A stretch of 13,839 nucleotides of DNA from Candidatus Bipolaricaulota bacterium (GTDB taxonomy: Bacteria > Bipolaricaulota > Bipolaricaulia > UBA7950 > UBA9294): contig JAUWOJ010000023.1 in NCBI GenBank assembly GCA_030612175.1, forward strand, positions 1-13,839, given 5' to 3'. Under the pieces are notes generated by a model. That model saw nothing but the letters and a program-made list of their open reading frames with translations. It was not told the DNA's origin and did not search any database. Position numbers and translations under genes: made by a program. Every line of letters begins with the position of its first letter. Within the stretch, counting starts at the first letter, position 1. Positions 12,697 through 13,839 of this stretch are shown here, piece by piece.

Positions 12697-13839
12697 ATGA
12701 ATGAAGATTCTACAAATGCGTCTCGGATGAACCTTCATGAGCTTGCACAGCTTGCACTCTCTCCCTTGACGTTCACTTCTGCAGAGGAGCGCCTATTCAA
12801 GGGAGTTGAGCAGGGTGATCCCATTGTTTTCACTAGCGGTGACTCTGAGAAGGACAATCCAGGCAATACAGGATCCTGGGGCGAGGACCGAACGATCAGA
12901 GCTGAGTGCATTAAGTGGTTGTGCTATGACAAGCAAGCCCAGGACCGAATCCATCCTAAAGGTATTCAAATACAAGGCGCAAAGATTAGTAAGCTACTCG
13001 ACCTGAGCTTTGCCCGCGTTCCATACCCCTTGGCTTTTGCCGAATGCGCGTTCACGCATAAGATGGTTCTCCATCATGCGCGCATTCGCGCCTTGAATCT
13101 CCAAGGTTCACACGTGAAGTCAATCTTAGCCAATGAACTAAAACTTGACTCTGACTTCTTCCTACGCGACGGCTTTAAAGCCGAGGGAGCGGTCCAACTG
13201 CTTGGGGCCACCATCGGGGGGCAGCTTAACTGCAGCGGAGGCCAGTTCATTAACGAGGAAGGGAACGCGCTCATTGCTGATACTGCACAGATTAAGGGTG
13301 TTGTCTTCCTAAGTGACGGCTTCAGAGCTGAGGGCCGTGTTAGTCTTGTAAGCGCCATCCTGGAGCGCTGGCTCATCTGGAAAGATGTCCTGAACCCTGA
13401 GGAAACGACGATGGACTTACGAGGGGCCCACATTGATACACTGTGGGATGATCCAGACAGCTGGCCGAAATCTGGCAATCTATACCTTCACGGGTTTTGC
13501 TATGATGAGATTGCTGATGAGGCACCTGTGGATGCCAAGCAACGCATTGAGTGGCTTCGGCTCCAGCCATCGGGGCATTTCTACCCGCAACCCTACGAAC
13601 ACCTTGCTGCCGTCCTTTCTGCTAAGGGACGTGAGAACGCTGCAAAGAAGGTTCGGATTGTGAAGAATGTTGACCGTAGAAGAAGGGGGAGCATGCCACG
13701 GATCGCCAAGCCTTTCCACTGGCTGCTTGGGTTGCTGACCGGATACGGGTATCGTACATGGCGTCCTCTGTGGGTAGGTCTCTTGCTCGTGGGTATCGGG
13801 TGGGGCCTTTTCCACGGTGGTGCACGGGCCGGGGTCATC
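12697..13839 (+). CDS. pentapeptide-like membrane-associated protein (3' end beyond window)
   Basis: ATG 12697 follows GGGGAG at seven bases and the frame stays open for 381 codons to the window edge. The N-terminal 90 residues are polar. A degenerate beta-helix-like repeat region follows (about 95-220) with units such as LLGATIGGQLNCSGGQF and the twice-seen DGFKAEG/DGFRAEG, typical of oversized pentapeptide-repeat-like proteins. Then LYLHGFCYDEI, RIEWLRLQPSGHFYPQPYEH and LAAVLSAKGRENAAKKV match the conserved block of this family. A basic patch (DRRRRGS) and a hydrophobic helix (about 356-373) show membrane anchoring with more segments probably following. The function of the family is unknown; some members carry a misleading 'oxidoreductase' label. 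Confidence 0.85.
   Translation, partial: MNEDSTNASRMNLHELAQLALSPLTFTSAEERLFKGVEQGDPIVFTSGDSEKDNPGNTGSWGEDRTIRAECIKWLCYDKQAQDRIHPKGIQIQGAKISKLLDLSFARVPYPLAFAECAFTHKMVLHHARIRALNLQGSHVKSILANELKLDSDFFLRDGFKAEGAVQLLGATIGGQLNCSGGQFINEEGNALIADTAQIKGVVFLSDGFRAEGRVSLVSAILERWLIWKDVLNPEETTMDLRGAHIDTLWDDPDSWPKSGNLYLHGFCYDEIADEAPVDAKQRIEWLRLQPSGHFYPQPYEHLAAVLSAKGRENAAKKVRIVKNVDRRRRGSMPRIAKPFHWLLGLLTGYGYRTWRPLWVGLLLVGIGWGLFHGGARAGVI

Noticed and set aside
13074..13838. Several minus-strand frames at the right edge
   Set aside because: Antisense to the pentapeptide-like gene, which has a promoter, ribosome site and conserved family blocks.
1..13839. CRISPR array, rRNA or complete tRNA genes
   Set aside because: No regularly spaced repeats and no rRNA or cloverleaf sequence seen in the window.

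Overview
This looks like a bacterial accessory (genomic-island) region, probably metagenome-derived. Genes use ordinary Shine-Dalgarno sites, ATG/GTG/TTG starts and sigma-70-like promoters. Base composition shifts from gene to gene, and recombinase and transposase debris is scattered throughout. I cannot fix the phylum from the sequence.

Left edge (1-2511, minus strand): a TetR repressor followed with no gap by a large HAE3/MMPL-type RND exporter that runs off the window. A consensus promoter and a perfect 18-bp palindrome precede tetR, so this is a self-regulated efflux operon.

2490-5900: what looks like a decayed integron. A truncated tyrosine-recombinase N-terminus (minus, 2859-3014) diverges from plus-strand single-gene units: an HNH-type nuclease, an AT-rich protein with an RX4H HEPN-like motif, and a protein with a degenerate Nudix box. 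The first two units begin at GTTRRRY-type cores. A well-formed 60-bp attC-like site lies at the 3' end of the HEPN-like gene. The gene set suggests stress or phage defence, which is inference.

5900-8500: a zinc-ribbon/Mrr-type restriction endonuclease (minus) flanked on both sides by remnants of the same recombinase 3' end in the same orientation. Next is a small MerR-like coiled-coil DNA-binding protein (plus) enclosed by near-perfect 21-bp inverted repeats.

8590-11770 (minus): a tightly packed run of small genes, several overlapping by ATGA/GTGA: two small cytoplasmic proteins, a lipoprotein, a 47-aa protein, a secreted protein with two glycine/aspartate-rich repeats, a secreted transglutaminase-like cysteine hydrolase, and a 4-Cys protein. 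A strong terminator ends the run. Upstream on the same strand lie a frameshifted tyrosine recombinase, an intrinsic terminator, and a GEMM-I (c-di-GMP-I)-like aptamer. Together these suggest a riboswitch-controlled leader that may govern the secreted-protein operon. A separate 93-aa zinc-ribbon protein lies downstream.

11970-12600: an ISXO2/IS1595-type transposase broken by an in-frame amber codon. 12632-13839: a good promoter and a pentapeptide-like, membrane-anchored protein that runs off the right edge.
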